A DNA stretch of 64,000 nt from Diplonema papillatum (taxonomy: Eukaryota; Euglenozoa; Diplonemea; Diplonemida; Diplonemidae): positions 186,001 through 250,000 of the forward strand of contig JAPJBO010000023.1 in assembly GCA_030068145.1 (NCBI GenBank), read 5' to 3'. Positions 7,951 to 17,978 of the stretch are shown here, in pieces; position 1 is the stretch's first letter, and every line of letters starts with the position of its first letter. Made by a program: the position numbers and the translations under genes. The notes under the pieces are model-generated. The model did not search any database, was not told the DNA's origin, and worked only from the letters and a program-made list of their open reading frames with translations.

Positions 7951-10085
7951 TGCTCAGACACGGTTGTAGGGGCCTTCTCCCTGTGACGGATTCGCCTGTG
8001 CCCTAGTAGCACGGGTGGTCCTGGCTGTGACGAGCTACGAACAGCCGCCTGACAAACCAGACTCACACCGCAGTCCTGTCTGCAGACTCACACCGCAGTC
8101 CTGTCTGCAGACTCACACCGCTGTCCTGTCTGCAGACTCACACCGCTGTCCTGTCTGCAGACTCACACCGCAGTCCTGTCTGCAGACTCACACCGCAGTC
8201 CTGTCTGCAGACTCACACCGCTGTCCTGTCTGCAGACTCACACCGCTGTCCTGTCTGCAGACTCACACCGCAGTCCTGTCTGCAGACTCACACCGCAGTC
8301 CTGTCTGCAGACTCACACCGCTGTCCTGTCTGCAGACTCACACCGCTGTCCTGTCTGCAGACTCACACCGCTGTCCTGTCTGCAGACTCACACCGCAGTC
8401 CTGTCTGCAGACTCACACCGCAGTCCTGTCTGCAGACTCACACCGCAGTCCTGTCTGCAGACTCACACCGCAGTCCTGTCTGCAGACTCACACCGCAGTC
8501 CTGTCTGCAGACTCACACCGCAGTCCTGTCTGCAGACTCACACCGCAGTCCTGTCTGCAGACTCACACCGCAGTCCTGTCTGCAGACTCACACCGCAGTC
8601 CTGTCTGCAGACTCACACCGCAGTCCTGTCTGCAGACTCACACCGCAGTCCTGTCTGCAGACTCACACCGCAGTCCTGTCTGCAGACTCACACCGCAGTC
8701 CTGTCTGCAGACTCACACCGCAGTCCTGTCTGCAGACTCACACCGCAGTCCTGTCTGCAGACTCACACCGCTGTCCTGTCTGTCTGCAGACTCACACCGC
8801 AGTCCTGTCTGCAGACTCACACCGCAGTCCTGTCTGCAGACTCACACCGCAGTCCTGTCTGCAGACTCACACCGCAGTCCTGTCTGCAGACTCACACCGC
8901 AGTCCTGTCTGCAGACTCACACCGCAGTCCTGTCTGCAGACTCACACCGCTGTCCTGTCTGCAGACTCACACCGCAGTCCTGTCTGCAGACTCACACCGC
9001 AGTCCTGTCTGCAGACTCACACCGCAGTCCTGTCTGCAGACTCACACCGCTGTCCTGTCTGCAGACTCACACCGCAGTCCTGTCTGCAGACTCACACCGC
9101 TGTCCTGTCTGCAGACTCACACCGCTGTCCTGTCTGCAGACTCACACCGCTGTCCTGTCTGCAGACTCACACCGCTGTCCTGTCTGCAGACTCACACCGC
9201 TGTCCTGTCTGCAGACTCACACCGCTGTCCTGTCTGCAGACTCACACCGCTGTCCTGTCTGCAGACTCACACCGCTGTCCTGTCTGCAGACTCACACCGC
9301 TGTCCTGTCTGCAGACTCACACCGCAGTCCTGTCTGCAGACTCACACCGCTGTCCTGTCTGCAGACTCACACCGCTGTCCTGTCTGCAGACTCACACCGC
9401 TGTCCTGTCTGCAGACTCACACCGCTGTCCTGTCTGCAGACTCACACCGCAGTCCTGTCTGCAGACTCACACCGCTGTCCTGTCTGCAGACTCACACCGC
9501 AGTCCTGTCTGCAGACTCACACCGCAGTCCTGTCTGCAGACTCACACCGCAGTCCTGTCTGCAGACTCACACCGCAGTCCTGTCTGCAGACTCACACCGC
9601 AGTCCTGTCTGCAGACTCACACCGCAGTCCTGTCTGCAGACTCACACCGCAGTCCTGTCTGCAGACTCACACCGCAGTCCTGTCTGCAGACTCACACCGC
9701 AGTCCTGTCTGCAGACTCACACCGCAGTCCTGTCTGCAGACTCACACCGCAGTCCTGTCTGCAGACTCACACCGCAGTCCTGTCTGCAGACTCACACCGC
9801 AGTCCTGTCTGCAGACTCACACCGCAGTCCTGTCTGCAGACTCACACCGCAGTCCTGTCTGCAGACTCACACCGCAGTCCTGTCTGCAGACTCACACCGC
9901 AGTCCTGTCTGCAGACTCACACCGCAGTCCTGTCTGCAGACTCACACCGCAGTCCTGTCTGCAGACACTCAGGTTCCACGCTGATGATGGTCCGCCTTAT
10001 GTGTCCGTGGCTTAAAGGACCGAAATACGGCGCAGACGGGACCAGTGCGGTGTTGAGCACGTACCCATTCCAAGCACGTTCTTGC
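7951..10085 (+). repeat. Dispersed repeat, copy A, expanded by a 25-bp minisatellite
   Basis: Flanks TTGCTCAGACACGGTTGTAG ... CTGACAAACCAG (left) and ACACTCAGGTTCC ... AAGCACGTTCTTGCAAT (right) match the copy at 23326-23580 base for base apart from scattered changes. Between them copy A holds 76 units of a 25-bp repeat; the copy at 23.3 kb holds one. Other partial copies: 22940-23085 and, inverted, 44930-45078. Confidence 0.9.
8061..9964 (+). repeat. 25-bp minisatellite, 76 units
   Basis: Unit ACTCACACCG-C(A/T)GTCC-TGTCTGCAG. The length 1904 bp equals 76 x 25 plus one 4-bp GTCT duplication near 8778. Two unit types (CAGTCC and CTGTCC) alternate in blocks, the CTGTCC type clustering around 9050-9480, which points to local block duplication. 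The plus strand has no stop in any phase of the unit, so a 666-residue frame (8015-10015) stays open; its 25-residue period and indifference to the 4-bp insertion argue it is not a selected protein. Confidence 0.95.
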
Positions 10086-10335
10086 AATCCACCCGGACCC
10101 CGTCCCAACGCACTGCGCATTTCGGGGTTTTCGGGGGGTATTCCTTTGCGGCTCTGATACTTTGCGTCTCATTCGATATTTTGCGTCTCATTAGTTGCTT
10201 TGAGTCTTTAAAGTCTCTACCATCCGGGATCTAGCGAGCTTCCACTGTGAAGAAGTGAGTATAGCGCTTTCTTTCGTTTGTGCGGGACATTCCCCATGCT
10301 ATTAAAGTTTGCTAATTTCCTCATTACCTACGACT

Positions 10336-10386
10336 CCCCGTGCATAAGATGGATAGCCAAACCCCCTAGATTAAGATGGACAGCGG
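10336..10386 (+). repeat. CATCTTA-family repeat fragment
   Basis: CCCCGTGCATAAGATGGATA followed by GCCAAACCCCC and a second AAGATGGA; it matches the reverse complement of 19555-19606. The surrounding 10130-10700 stretch holds no supported gene; 10415-10455 is an inverted copy of 28655-28695. Confidence 0.75.
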
Positions 10387-10647
10387 CCGAGAATGCAAGT
10401 CCTTCTCATCAAGCGAGGTCTAGTCAACTATTCCCTGCAGTATTAGCATACTTTCAAAAAAAGAAAAAAAACCCCTCACAAAACAAACAAAAGGTCGAAA
10501 GACACCAATCTGTACGTCCCACGGGATCGTCGGAAACACAACAAATTGACGGTAACACGAAAACCACCACCAAAGTACCCACCGATCCTCTTACCTCGTG
10601 TAACCACTCTTACGACACTCAGAGCACAAAGGTTTTCTTTCCATACC

Positions 10648-10709
10648 GACGAAGGTCACCCGGAGACTTTAAAACCCCGGAGTTTCAAGCGAACTTTCAC
10701 TCTAAAAAC
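10648..10709 (+). repeat. Short dispersed repeat (GGTCACCCGGAGAC family)
   Basis: Closest relative of 4606-4662, with the same CTCTAAAAA end. It lies immediately upstream of the GC-rich open frame at 10712. Confidence 0.7.
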
Positions 10710-10711
10710 AG

Positions 10712-11152
10712 GCTAAGGTCCGCCGCCGCATAGAAGTGGCAGCAGCGCCGCTGACAGCGGCCGCGGCGGAGGCGCGGCGGGCGCACGTCAGCTTGACGAC
10801 CGAGGTGCTGGCCGGCGTCGACAAGTTGCCCAGCGCCAACTTCTGCCGAGAGAAGGCGTACAGTCTCGAGATTCGCGGCATCCTAGCAGCGGGAGGCACC
10901 CGGTCCTGTCCCACGTGCGGAGGTCGCGTCGTACACATGAACCCGTGTGCGAAGTGGTCGTCCGAGATATCCTCGCTGGAAGAAGAGCAGCTGTGGTACG
11001 GCCCCTGCGCCATCTTCGGGGTCACGGTGCCCCCGGCTGCTTGCGCGACGTGGAACAAGCACGGGCCTGTCCTGGAGGGAGGCAGCGTGGTCCCGGAAAA
11101 GCTTTGGCCGCACCAACGAGAGTCAACCGCTGCGTTGCTGCTTCAGTCTTAA
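10712..11152 (+). CDS. GC-rich open frame with one CxxC pair, no ATG start
   Basis: An open frame with no upstream ATG; it begins after CTCTAAAAACAG, which could be a 3' splice site. It reads an alanine-rich start, then LTTEVLAGVDKLPSANF, a CPTCGG knuckle half and SSEISSLEEEQLWYG, then stops. Composition resembles the zinc/polyQ gene. The second half (from about 10914) is repeated twice more downstream with diverging frames, so if this is an exon it has been caught in a tandem duplication. No function can be assigned; a chance open frame in GC-rich DNA is possible. Confidence 0.35.
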   Translation, partial: AKVRRRIEVAAAPLTAAAAEARRAHVSLTTEVLAGVDKLPSANFCREKAYSLEIRGILAAGGTRSCPTCGGRVVHMNPCAKWSSEISSLEEEQLWYGPCAIFGVTVPPAACATWNKHGPVLEGGSVVPEKLWPHQRESTAALLLQS

Positions 11153-12095
11153 CCCGGAGCAGCTGCGTAGTGACTGGTGATGTCGTCGGAGTGCCATCAG
11201 TTGCTTGCGCACGTGGGAAACGATCTGATCGCACAAGCGATTCAGCTTCTGCTTTGCCGCTCGTCAGTCTTCACCCGAGACAGCTGTGTGTAGCGGTGAT
11301 GACCGCCGCGTTGCGCACATGAATCCATGTGCGAAGCGGTCGTCCGAGATATCCTCGCTGGAAGAAGAGCAGCTGTGGTACGCCTCTGCCATCTTCGGGG
11401 TCGCGGTGCCCCGGCTGCTTGCGCGACGTGGAACAAGCACGGGCCTGTCCTGGAGGGAGGCAGCGTGGTCCCGGAAAAGCTTTGACCGCACCAACGAGAG
11501 TCAACCGCTGCGTTGCTGCTCCAGTCTAAACCCGGAGCAGCTGCGTAGTGACTGGTGATGTCGTCAGAGTGCCATCAGTTGCTTGCGCACGTGGGAAACG
11601 ATCTGATCGCACAAGCGATTCAGCTTCTGCTTTGCCGCTCGAGTCTTAACCCAACAGCTGTGTGTAGTGGTGATGACCGCCGCGTTGTGCACATGAGCCC
11701 ATGTGCGAAGCGGTCGTCCGAGATATCCTCGCTGGAAGAAGAGCAGCTGTGGTGCGCCTCTGCGCCATCTTCGGGGTCACGGTGCCCCCGGCTGCTTGCG
11801 CGACGTGGAACAAGCACGGGCCTGTCCTGGAGGGAGGCAGCGTGGTCCCGGAAAAGCTTTGGCCGCACCAACGAGAGTCAACCGCTGCGTTGCTGCTTCA
11901 GTCTTAACCCGGAACAGCTGCGTAGTGACTGGTGATGTCGTCAGAGTGCCATCAGTTGCTTGCGCACGTGGGAAACGATCTGACCGCACAAGCGATTCAG
12001 CTTCTGCTTTGCCGCTCGAGTCTTAGCCCAAGACAGCTGCGTGCAGTGATGACCGTCGCGTGCTGCTCCAGTCTTAACCCGGAACAGCTGCGTAG
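10914..12095 (+). repeat. Three tandem ~378-bp units
   Basis: GTCCGAGATATCCTCGCTGG recurs near 10959, 11341 and 11715 (periods about 382 and 374), and a fourth partial unit ends near 12095. Each unit includes CACGTG and several CAGCTG palindromes. Small indels change the frame between units. Confidence 0.9.
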
Positions 12096-12109
12096 TGATT
12101 GTATTATCG

Positions 12110-13721
12110 TCGGAGAGTCAAGAGGTCAGCTGCTGCTTGCGCTGGTAGGAAGGTGTCCCGCAACGCAGTCGTGACAAGAAATAAAACCAAGAACGTTTCC
12201 GACCTCCGAGTGTGCACCGTCTAGAACCGTTTGGGCATCAAAGACACGCCAGAAATGATCAATGTTTGCTGCTGTGAAGAGATGTGCTACGACAACCTTC
12301 CAAGTCCTACTAGGTGTTTCCCATTGTGGAGTCGAAAAACTGTCGGGTTCGACCATCGATTCCCCAGAAGACTTTTTCTGCGCCCTGCACAACCTCTCTC
12401 TCCCGGGGCGTGTTTTCATGTGTGATGTCTCTCTCAGCAACAGACAGCGTAATACCCTGCAATATTTAGCACGTCACGAAACGGCGCAGATCCCTAGCAA
12501 CAGCGGCGTGATTTCATGCAGCATCCCAGTCCCCAGCAACTAGCATTAGCATGAAGGCGTTATTCCATGCAGCATCTCTAGCTCTCAATATGCCACGTGT
12601 TCCGTCCCCTTCGTTTTTTCTTAACGCAATGCCGGGCTGAATCTCAGTTGGCCACAGCTCTTGCATTGGCACATTACACGGCCGCGGTAAGTAACTAATT
12701 GTTTACCTCTTTTTGAAATACCGTCGTGCGCCGTAGGAGTTTCTGCTCTTCGTATTGTCTGACGAGAACTGCCTAGAAGAGTTTCTGCTCTTCGTATTGT
12801 CTGACGAGAACTGCCTAGGAGAAAGGGAGAAGTAAGAACACGTCTTTGTAACTGATAGCACTAGCGCAAGGGAATGTTGAGTGACTGCCTTAACCCGGGG
12901 AAACGAGCTTGGGCGAGGTCACCGGGGGGTTAGGGAGGGTGGGAAAACTTGAATTTCTCTTTGAACCAACCACACCCTGAAGGCTGTGTTAAGTTCTCTA
13001 ATCGACTTTTTCGTGGTGCATCAACTCCCTCAGTGAAACTGTGAACACTGGCGCTGCTTTTTGTCAAGAGCTACGACTCAACTCTTCTCACGTGTTGGCG
13101 GAGCTCCTCAGCCGTGCACGCGAACGTCTTCCTCAGCCAACGGTCGTCTTTTGCTTTTCTTGCCGGGGAACAATACTCTGCCTTGGCTCTTGGCTGACAC
13201 TTTTTCGTGCAGTGAGTGATATCCGAGGTTGGGATGTGAGGACACAACTCTTTTTGTTTGAAGTGGGTTATAAGGGCGCAATCTGTCTTGAGTGGGAAAT
13301 ACGGGCATTACACTGCGGACTGCACATCAAGGTGAACCACCCTCGACCCCCCTCCGACCTCCCAACTTTTACACACACACACACACACTCCCACACAACA
13401 CGACAATCCAATGCGTTGAAGAAAGTAGTTCCCGAAAGGAGAAAAAGACACAACTCAAGAGAAAAGTCAGGACAAACGCGCGCTGACACAAAGCAGGGCA
13501 CAGCGTCCAAAAGTGGTCGAAAATACACCAATCTCTGTACGTCGTTCCACCCGGGATTCTTCGGCGGGAACACAAATAAAAGCGACCGTACCTGGAAGAA
13601 TCGGCCGCCTCCCGCGTGCGGTGTGGAGTAGGAGGTGGGGGTCGTTTGACGCTTCGCCAGATAAGGAACCCCGCGCTTGCGCTCTTCAAACGCAAGAAAA
13701 CATTTCCCCCCGCCCGCGCCC
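12110..13721. other. Intergenic and 5' flank of the channel gene
   Basis: No gene supported. Contains a 42-bp tandem duplication (about 12737-12820, GAGTTTCTGCTCTTCG), a short CA microsatellite (13371-13388) and, at 13672-13710, GCTCTTCAAACGCAAGAAA, which has a near copy at 30250-30288. Long frames here (for example 13041-13631) lack coding character and cross the microsatellite. Confidence 0.5.
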
Positions 13722-16700
13722 ATGAAAACTCCGGCCGCCGAGGTGTACAAGCAGGACGCGGACGGAGGCAAGTCGGTCGACAACCAACCCGGCGGCTCCG
13801 ATGACGGATCGTCGACGGAGCTTGACGAGTTCAGCCTTTGGTACACGACCGGCGTCCCCACGACCCTGCTGCTGAAGAACCTGACGCAGAAGACGATTAC
13901 TTCGGAGCTGATCAACGAGTTCGTCCGGTACGTGCCGTTTCTGATCATGTTCGTTTTTTTTTTCCTCGGCCTCCCCGGGACCGCGTCGAGCAAGAACGTC
14001 ACCGACGAGTACTACATCGTGCGCGTGGTGAAGGACCGGTTGGTCGGCAACTTCTACCCCGGCGCGCACGTCGAGAAGTACGGCACCGACGCGTCGTCGG
14101 CGCAGGACTGGACAGAGTGGGTCGAAACCGTCGCGATCCCGAACCTCTGGGACTGCGGAAACGACCCTGACGGGACCACGCAGCAGCCAACGCTCCAAGG
14201 GCAGAACTTCTTGCTCGGCGCCCTGCGGCTCCGCGCGCTCCGCGTGGCGCCGGATTCCTGCTCCGTCAACGAGCATGTGTTCAGCGCGGCGGGTCTCGCG
14301 GAGACCCCCGGTCTCCGCGACTGCTACGGCTCGTGGAGCACGGGCGACCAAGTCGAAGGGCTGCGTTTCGGGTTTCCCGACCCTGTGAAGTTCCCGGCGT
14401 GGACGGATTTGGTGGCGCCGGTCGCCCGCTGGCGCACGGTGGTCCGTGTTTCGGAGCTGCACTTTGCCGCGTCGCAAGGGGGCACCCCTGTGACTGTGCC
14501 GCTCGAGCGCGCGGAGGCACGCAACCCCTACGGGCTGAGCGGCGTAGGGAAGGGCGCGCCACGCGCGATCGACGGCAACGTGTTCTCGGACTGGGAGGAC
14601 TACGACGCTGGCTCGCTCGTCGTGGCCTTCGCGTCGGCGACTTCGGTCGACTTCTTCACGTTCACGACCGCTGGGGGATCTTCCGAAAGCGATCCGGTGC
14701 GGTGGACAGTGCACGGGGCAGTGAACCCCTCGTCGCTCGCATCCGACGAGGGGTGGACGCTCCTCCACGAGCAGGGCTACGACCACAAGACGCCGACGGC
14801 CCGCATGCACCGGCTGCCGTGGTTCGCGCTCGCGCCGGGGAACGCGAGCAACACGTTCACCCACGTCCGATTCACCCGCCCGACGCCCCGCGGCGAAGCC
14901 GCCGGCGAGTACCGCGTCAACTGGGAGCCGCCGCCGACGCCGGAAACGGGGGGTTTCGCCTCCGGCAGCGGCGGCAGCGGGGGAACCCGGCTGCAGCGCG
15001 GGCTGGTCCCAGGGCGGGCGGACGCGGTCCAGTTTGCGGAGCTTCGGCTGCGCGCGTACGATCCGGAGACAGTCGTGGACCGAGGTCCTGGTTTCGGCGG
15101 CATGGCGGCTGCGGGTGCCGGCATGATGGGCTTCGAGGGCGGTGAATACCCGATTTCCGGGTTGATTGACGGGGATCCGGAGACGAAGTGGGTCGGTGGA
15201 ATTGGCGGGTCCCTGCTCAACGCGACGTTCACCGTGGTCCTCCCGGACATGGTGCGACTTTCGGCGATGAGCTTCTTGACGGCAGACGACCAGCCGTGGC
15301 GGGATCCTGTCGGATGGCGGATCGAAGGCACCAACAGGCCGGAGGACGCGGCCTCCTGGCGTCCGTTCTTCGAGACGGACGCTCCGTTCGCGACGCCGCT
15401 GCGGCGGCGGGCGCAGACGGCGTGGCTGCCGCTGAACGCCGCCGGCGGCGGCGCGCCGACGGTGTTCTCACACTACCGGTTCACCTTCACCGCGGTGCGC
15501 GGCGGCGTCGCCGAGGCGGACCTCATGTACAACTTCAGGGAGTGCGGGGGAGCCACGGCGGACGCCCTGCACGGGTTCACGATGGGCGACATGGCGACGT
15601 ACCACTGCGGCGGGCACTTGGCGGTGATACCCTTCAACAGTTCGTGCGCGACAGCGCTGTCCGTCGCCCGGAGCCTCCGCTCCGTCAACTACCCCTTCGT
15701 CGACAATTTCGCGACCCGCTTCGTCGCCCTCGAATTCTTCCTCTACACCCCGCAGTTCGACGTCTTCCTCTCCTCGAAGTACTACGCCGAAATCGCCGCC
15801 TGCGGCAGCTGGACAATGCGATGGGCAGTGCGGACGTTCTCCGTGTGGTCCAGCCGCCACGTCCTGCAAATGATCTACGACTGCTTCTTCTTCTGCTTCG
15901 TCGGTTACTTCATCACCCGCTTCGTCGCGAACTGGAAGCGGCACGTCCGGAAGAACCCCTGGTACACATACCTGGTCAGCGTCTGGAACCTGCTCGAGCT
16001 CGGCAATTTGGTGGCGTTTGCCTGCGTGTTCGTGCTGAGGGTGGTGTGGTGGACGGCGAGCGCGAACATGGCGAAAAAGCTGCCGTTTCCCGCGGAGTAT
16101 CCGGAGGAGATCTCGCACGTCAGCAACGTGTACCAAGCGCAGCGGTACGCGACAGCAGTGAACATCGTCGTCAACTTCTTGAAGTTCTTGAAGTTCATCC
16201 GCCTCAACGAGCGCCTGAACCTCCTGACCCGGACCCTCGCCGCCTCGAAGGAACAGCTCATCGCATGCCTGCTGATCTTTGTGTACATCGTGTTCGCCTT
16301 CGCACTAGCCGGAAACTCGCTGTTCGGCGTCGCTGTATTCGACTACCGAACTATCGGGGCGTCGTACTCCTCGTTGTCCCGGATGCTCCTCGGGGACTTC
16401 GACTACGACGAGCTCAAGCAAGAGAACGACTTCCTCGCCGGGGCGTTTTTTTGGGCGTACCTGGTGCTCGCGCTGTTTCTGATGCTCAACTTTTTGATCG
16501 CGATCCTCACGAACAACTTCGCCGCACTGAGCGCCAGCAGCGGTGAGACGCAACCGTTCGACGAGGCGGTGCAGCGGATGTGGTACAAGCTGAAGCGGGT
16601 GCTTTCGCCGAAGCGGATCGTGCGGGACGCCCGGTTGGTGGTCACGGGCCACACACGAGCCGACATCCTCGACGCGGCCGTGCGGAACACAGAGGAGTAC

Positions 16701-17309
16701 TGGACGCTGCTCCGGACGTGCAGCGACTGCGGGCACCTGTCAAGCTGCGTCTGCACCTTCGACAGCGGCAAGGGCGCCTGCGGGCGGTGCGGCGCGACCG
16801 GCATGTGCAGCATCTCCGGGACGAGCCACAACACGTACCTCACGGACCCAGCGTCGAGCCAGGTGTACCGGTCTGAGCTCCGGTCGATCGTCGGCTCGGC
16901 TGAGTACGACCTGCTCGGCAAGGAGTACTTCGACGACGTGTGGCAGGAGGTCCTCTGGGACTGGGAGCGCAAGAAGGGCATGCGGGCGAATACAGCTGCA
17001 ATGGTGTCCTTTATTCTTCATCTTTCTTTCTTTAATAAAATCGAAGATCTTAGCAGAACCTTGGTACTATTCCGACGAGAACTGGCACTTTTGTGTGAGG
17101 ATTCCTGCTCTAAAAGTGTAAGTGCTTTTGTTCGGTTCTTCTACTTGTTTGGTGTCGTCAAGATTGGGGGGGCTTGGGGGATGAACACGGGTGCTAAAAA
17201 GGAAATTAGAAAGTTGATACTGGACCCTCGTAGCTTGCTGAATCAGGCGCACGAAGCGGAAGGGCTGCATGGATGGTTCGAGTTCGTTGTGGAATCTCGA
17301 GGTCTGTAG
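13722..17309 (+). CDS. Polycystin-like (PKD2/TRPP) cation channel with discoidin-like regions
   Basis: About 1195 residues from the first in-frame ATG (13722). TM1 lies at residues 69-88. Two extracellular discoidin/F5-8C-like stretches follow (about 236-393 and 433-603; markers AIDGNVFSDW and LIDGDPETKW). The polycystin signature NYPFVDNFATRFVALEFF begins near 655. Further membrane segments are near 712-735, 753-777, 808-828 and 844-868. A pore region SRMLLGDFDYDEL (885-897) keeps the LGD-type filter of PKD2, then S6 (905-932). The cytoplasmic tail has a cysteine cluster (about 1000-1030) and SGTSHNTYL (1032-1040), resembling the start of a PI-PLC X box. From about residue 1088 the DNA becomes AT-rich and partly repeated at 23.9 kb, so the last ~105 residues are probably intron or repeat sequence. 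Single-exon elsewhere. Likely a membrane or flagellar calcium-permeable channel, by family. Confidence 0.85.
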   Translation: MKTPAAEVYKQDADGGKSVDNQPGGSDDGSSTELDEFSLWYTTGVPTTLLLKNLTQKTITSELINEFVRYVPFLIMFVFFFLGLPGTASSKNVTDEYYIVRVVKDRLVGNFYPGAHVEKYGTDASSAQDWTEWVETVAIPNLWDCGNDPDGTTQQPTLQGQNFLLGALRLRALRVAPDSCSVNEHVFSAAGLAETPGLRDCYGSWSTGDQVEGLRFGFPDPVKFPAWTDLVAPVARWRTVVRVSELHFAASQGGTPVTVPLERAEARNPYGLSGVGKGAPRAIDGNVFSDWEDYDAGSLVVAFASATSVDFFTFTTAGGSSESDPVRWTVHGAVNPSSLASDEGWTLLHEQGYDHKTPTARMHRLPWFALAPGNASNTFTHVRFTRPTPRGEAAGEYRVNWEPPPTPETGGFASGSGGSGGTRLQRGLVPGRADAVQFAELRLRAYDPETVVDRGPGFGGMAAAGAGMMGFEGGEYPISGLIDGDPETKWVGGIGGSLLNATFTVVLPDMVRLSAMSFLTADDQPWRDPVGWRIEGTNRPEDAASWRPFFETDAPFATPLRRRAQTAWLPLNAAGGGAPTVFSHYRFTFTAVRGGVAEADLMYNFRECGGATADALHGFTMGDMATYHCGGHLAVIPFNSSCATALSVARSLRSVNYPFVDNFATRFVALEFFLYTPQFDVFLSSKYYAEIAACGSWTMRWAVRTFSVWSSRHVLQMIYDCFFFCFVGYFITRFVANWKRHVRKNPWYTYLVSVWNLLELGNLVAFACVFVLRVVWWTASANMAKKLPFPAEYPEEISHVSNVYQAQRYATAVNIVVNFLKFLKFIRLNERLNLLTRTLAASKEQLIACLLIFVYIVFAFALAGNSLFGVAVFDYRTIGASYSSLSRMLLGDFDYDELKQENDFLAGAFFWAYLVLALFLMLNFLIAILTNNFAALSASSGETQPFDEAVQRMWYKLKRVLSPKRIVRDARLVVTGHTRADILDAAVRNTEEYWTLLRTCSDCGHLSSCVCTFDSGKGACGRCGATGMCSISGTSHNTYLTDPASSQVYRSELRSIVGSAEYDLLGKEYFDDVWQEVLWDWERKKGMRANTAAMVSFILHLSFFNKIEDLSRTLVLFRRELALLCEDSCSKSVSAFVRFFYLFGVVKIGGAWGMNTGAKKEIRKLILDPRSLLNQAHEAEGLHGWFEFVVESRGL
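17036..17095 (+). repeat. Repeat inside the channel 3' end
   Basis: AAAATCGAAGATCTTAGCAG ... TACTATTCCGACGAG corresponds to 23876-23930 (GATCGACGATCTTAGAAG ... TACTATTCCGATGAG). It marks the point where the channel frame runs into dispersed sequence. Confidence 0.65.
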
Positions 17310-17705
17310 TCTCGCGAACAGTGCATCAGAGAAGGGTCCCCGAGATGGAATGCGCTTGAGCTTATCCGGGGTGCCCGACTCTCTTGCTGTCTTGGAACAA
17401 GCTTCGTCTATGAAAGCAAGTGGATTTGCATCTTTTTTGACTCGCAAAGGCCATTCGTGAAAGGTAGTCTTTCTCACGCGGAGTTGTGGCACCCTTCGAT
17501 ACACGAGATGAAGACGGTTATTTGCGATGTACGTTCGGAAAGGTGTCGTCGAGTATCCAGAGCCATCTGGTGGTCACCCTGCTCGCAAGACAAGCTGCAG
17601 AATAGACATTTTCCGGCTATGAATCGCGGTTGCATTTCTATATCGCTCAGTCTGGACATGAGTTCACTTACTTTCATAGTTGCAGGAAGGTGGGGGAGGA
17701 AACAA
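17310..17705. other. 3' flank of the channel gene, nothing recognised
   Basis: Unique-looking sequence with short overlapping frames on both strands and no motif I can name. Confidence 0.4.
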
Positions 17706-17868
17706 AGGGGGGGGGGGGGGTCGAATAAAGACAGTTATATGACACACGACTGCTTGTCTAAAAACACTACCACTACTTGATCCTGCTACTGTTCGGCTAC
17801 CCGGAACTTTTTTTAGTATTCGACAAATCGAATAATTACACAGGTGTTATTAATCGACCCCCCCCCTT
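17706..17868 (-). mobile_element. MITE with G-tract/TCGA terminal inverted repeats
   Basis: 163 bp bounded by AAGGGGGG...TCGAATAA and TTAATCGACCCC...TT. The internal sequence matches 33820-33976 in inverted orientation (CACTACCACTACTTGATCC, TTCGGCTACCCGGAAC). The right flank is TA; the left is CA, possibly a mutated TA duplication. Non-coding. Confidence 0.85.
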
Positions 17869-17978
17869 TACAGTGTCTTTGCTTGGATAAACGTTATTGT
17901 GTCTGATGAATGTTGTGCTTGTCATTGTTGTTGTAGTTTGTTGCTGTTCACGCTAAAGAGGCTGAGAACCCTGGACGG

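Noticed and set aside
8061-9964. CRISPR array
   Set aside because: Direct tandem units with no spacers and a eukaryotic context; it is a minisatellite.
10278-10733. 151-residue plus frame
   Set aside because: Built from the CATCTTA repeat, an A-rich run and the GGTCACCCGGAGAC repeat; no coding evidence.
13041-13631. 196-residue frame upstream of the channel gene
   Set aside because: Crosses a CA microsatellite, has no motif, and a long antisense frame overlaps it; more likely 5' flank.
13686-14864. 392-residue minus-strand frame opposite the channel gene
   Set aside because: GC-rich shadow of the real coding strand; arginine-rich with no domain.
15188-16546. 452-residue plus-strand frame in a second phase of the channel gene
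   Set aside because: Arginine-rich shadow frame; the main frame has the PKD signature and membrane segments.
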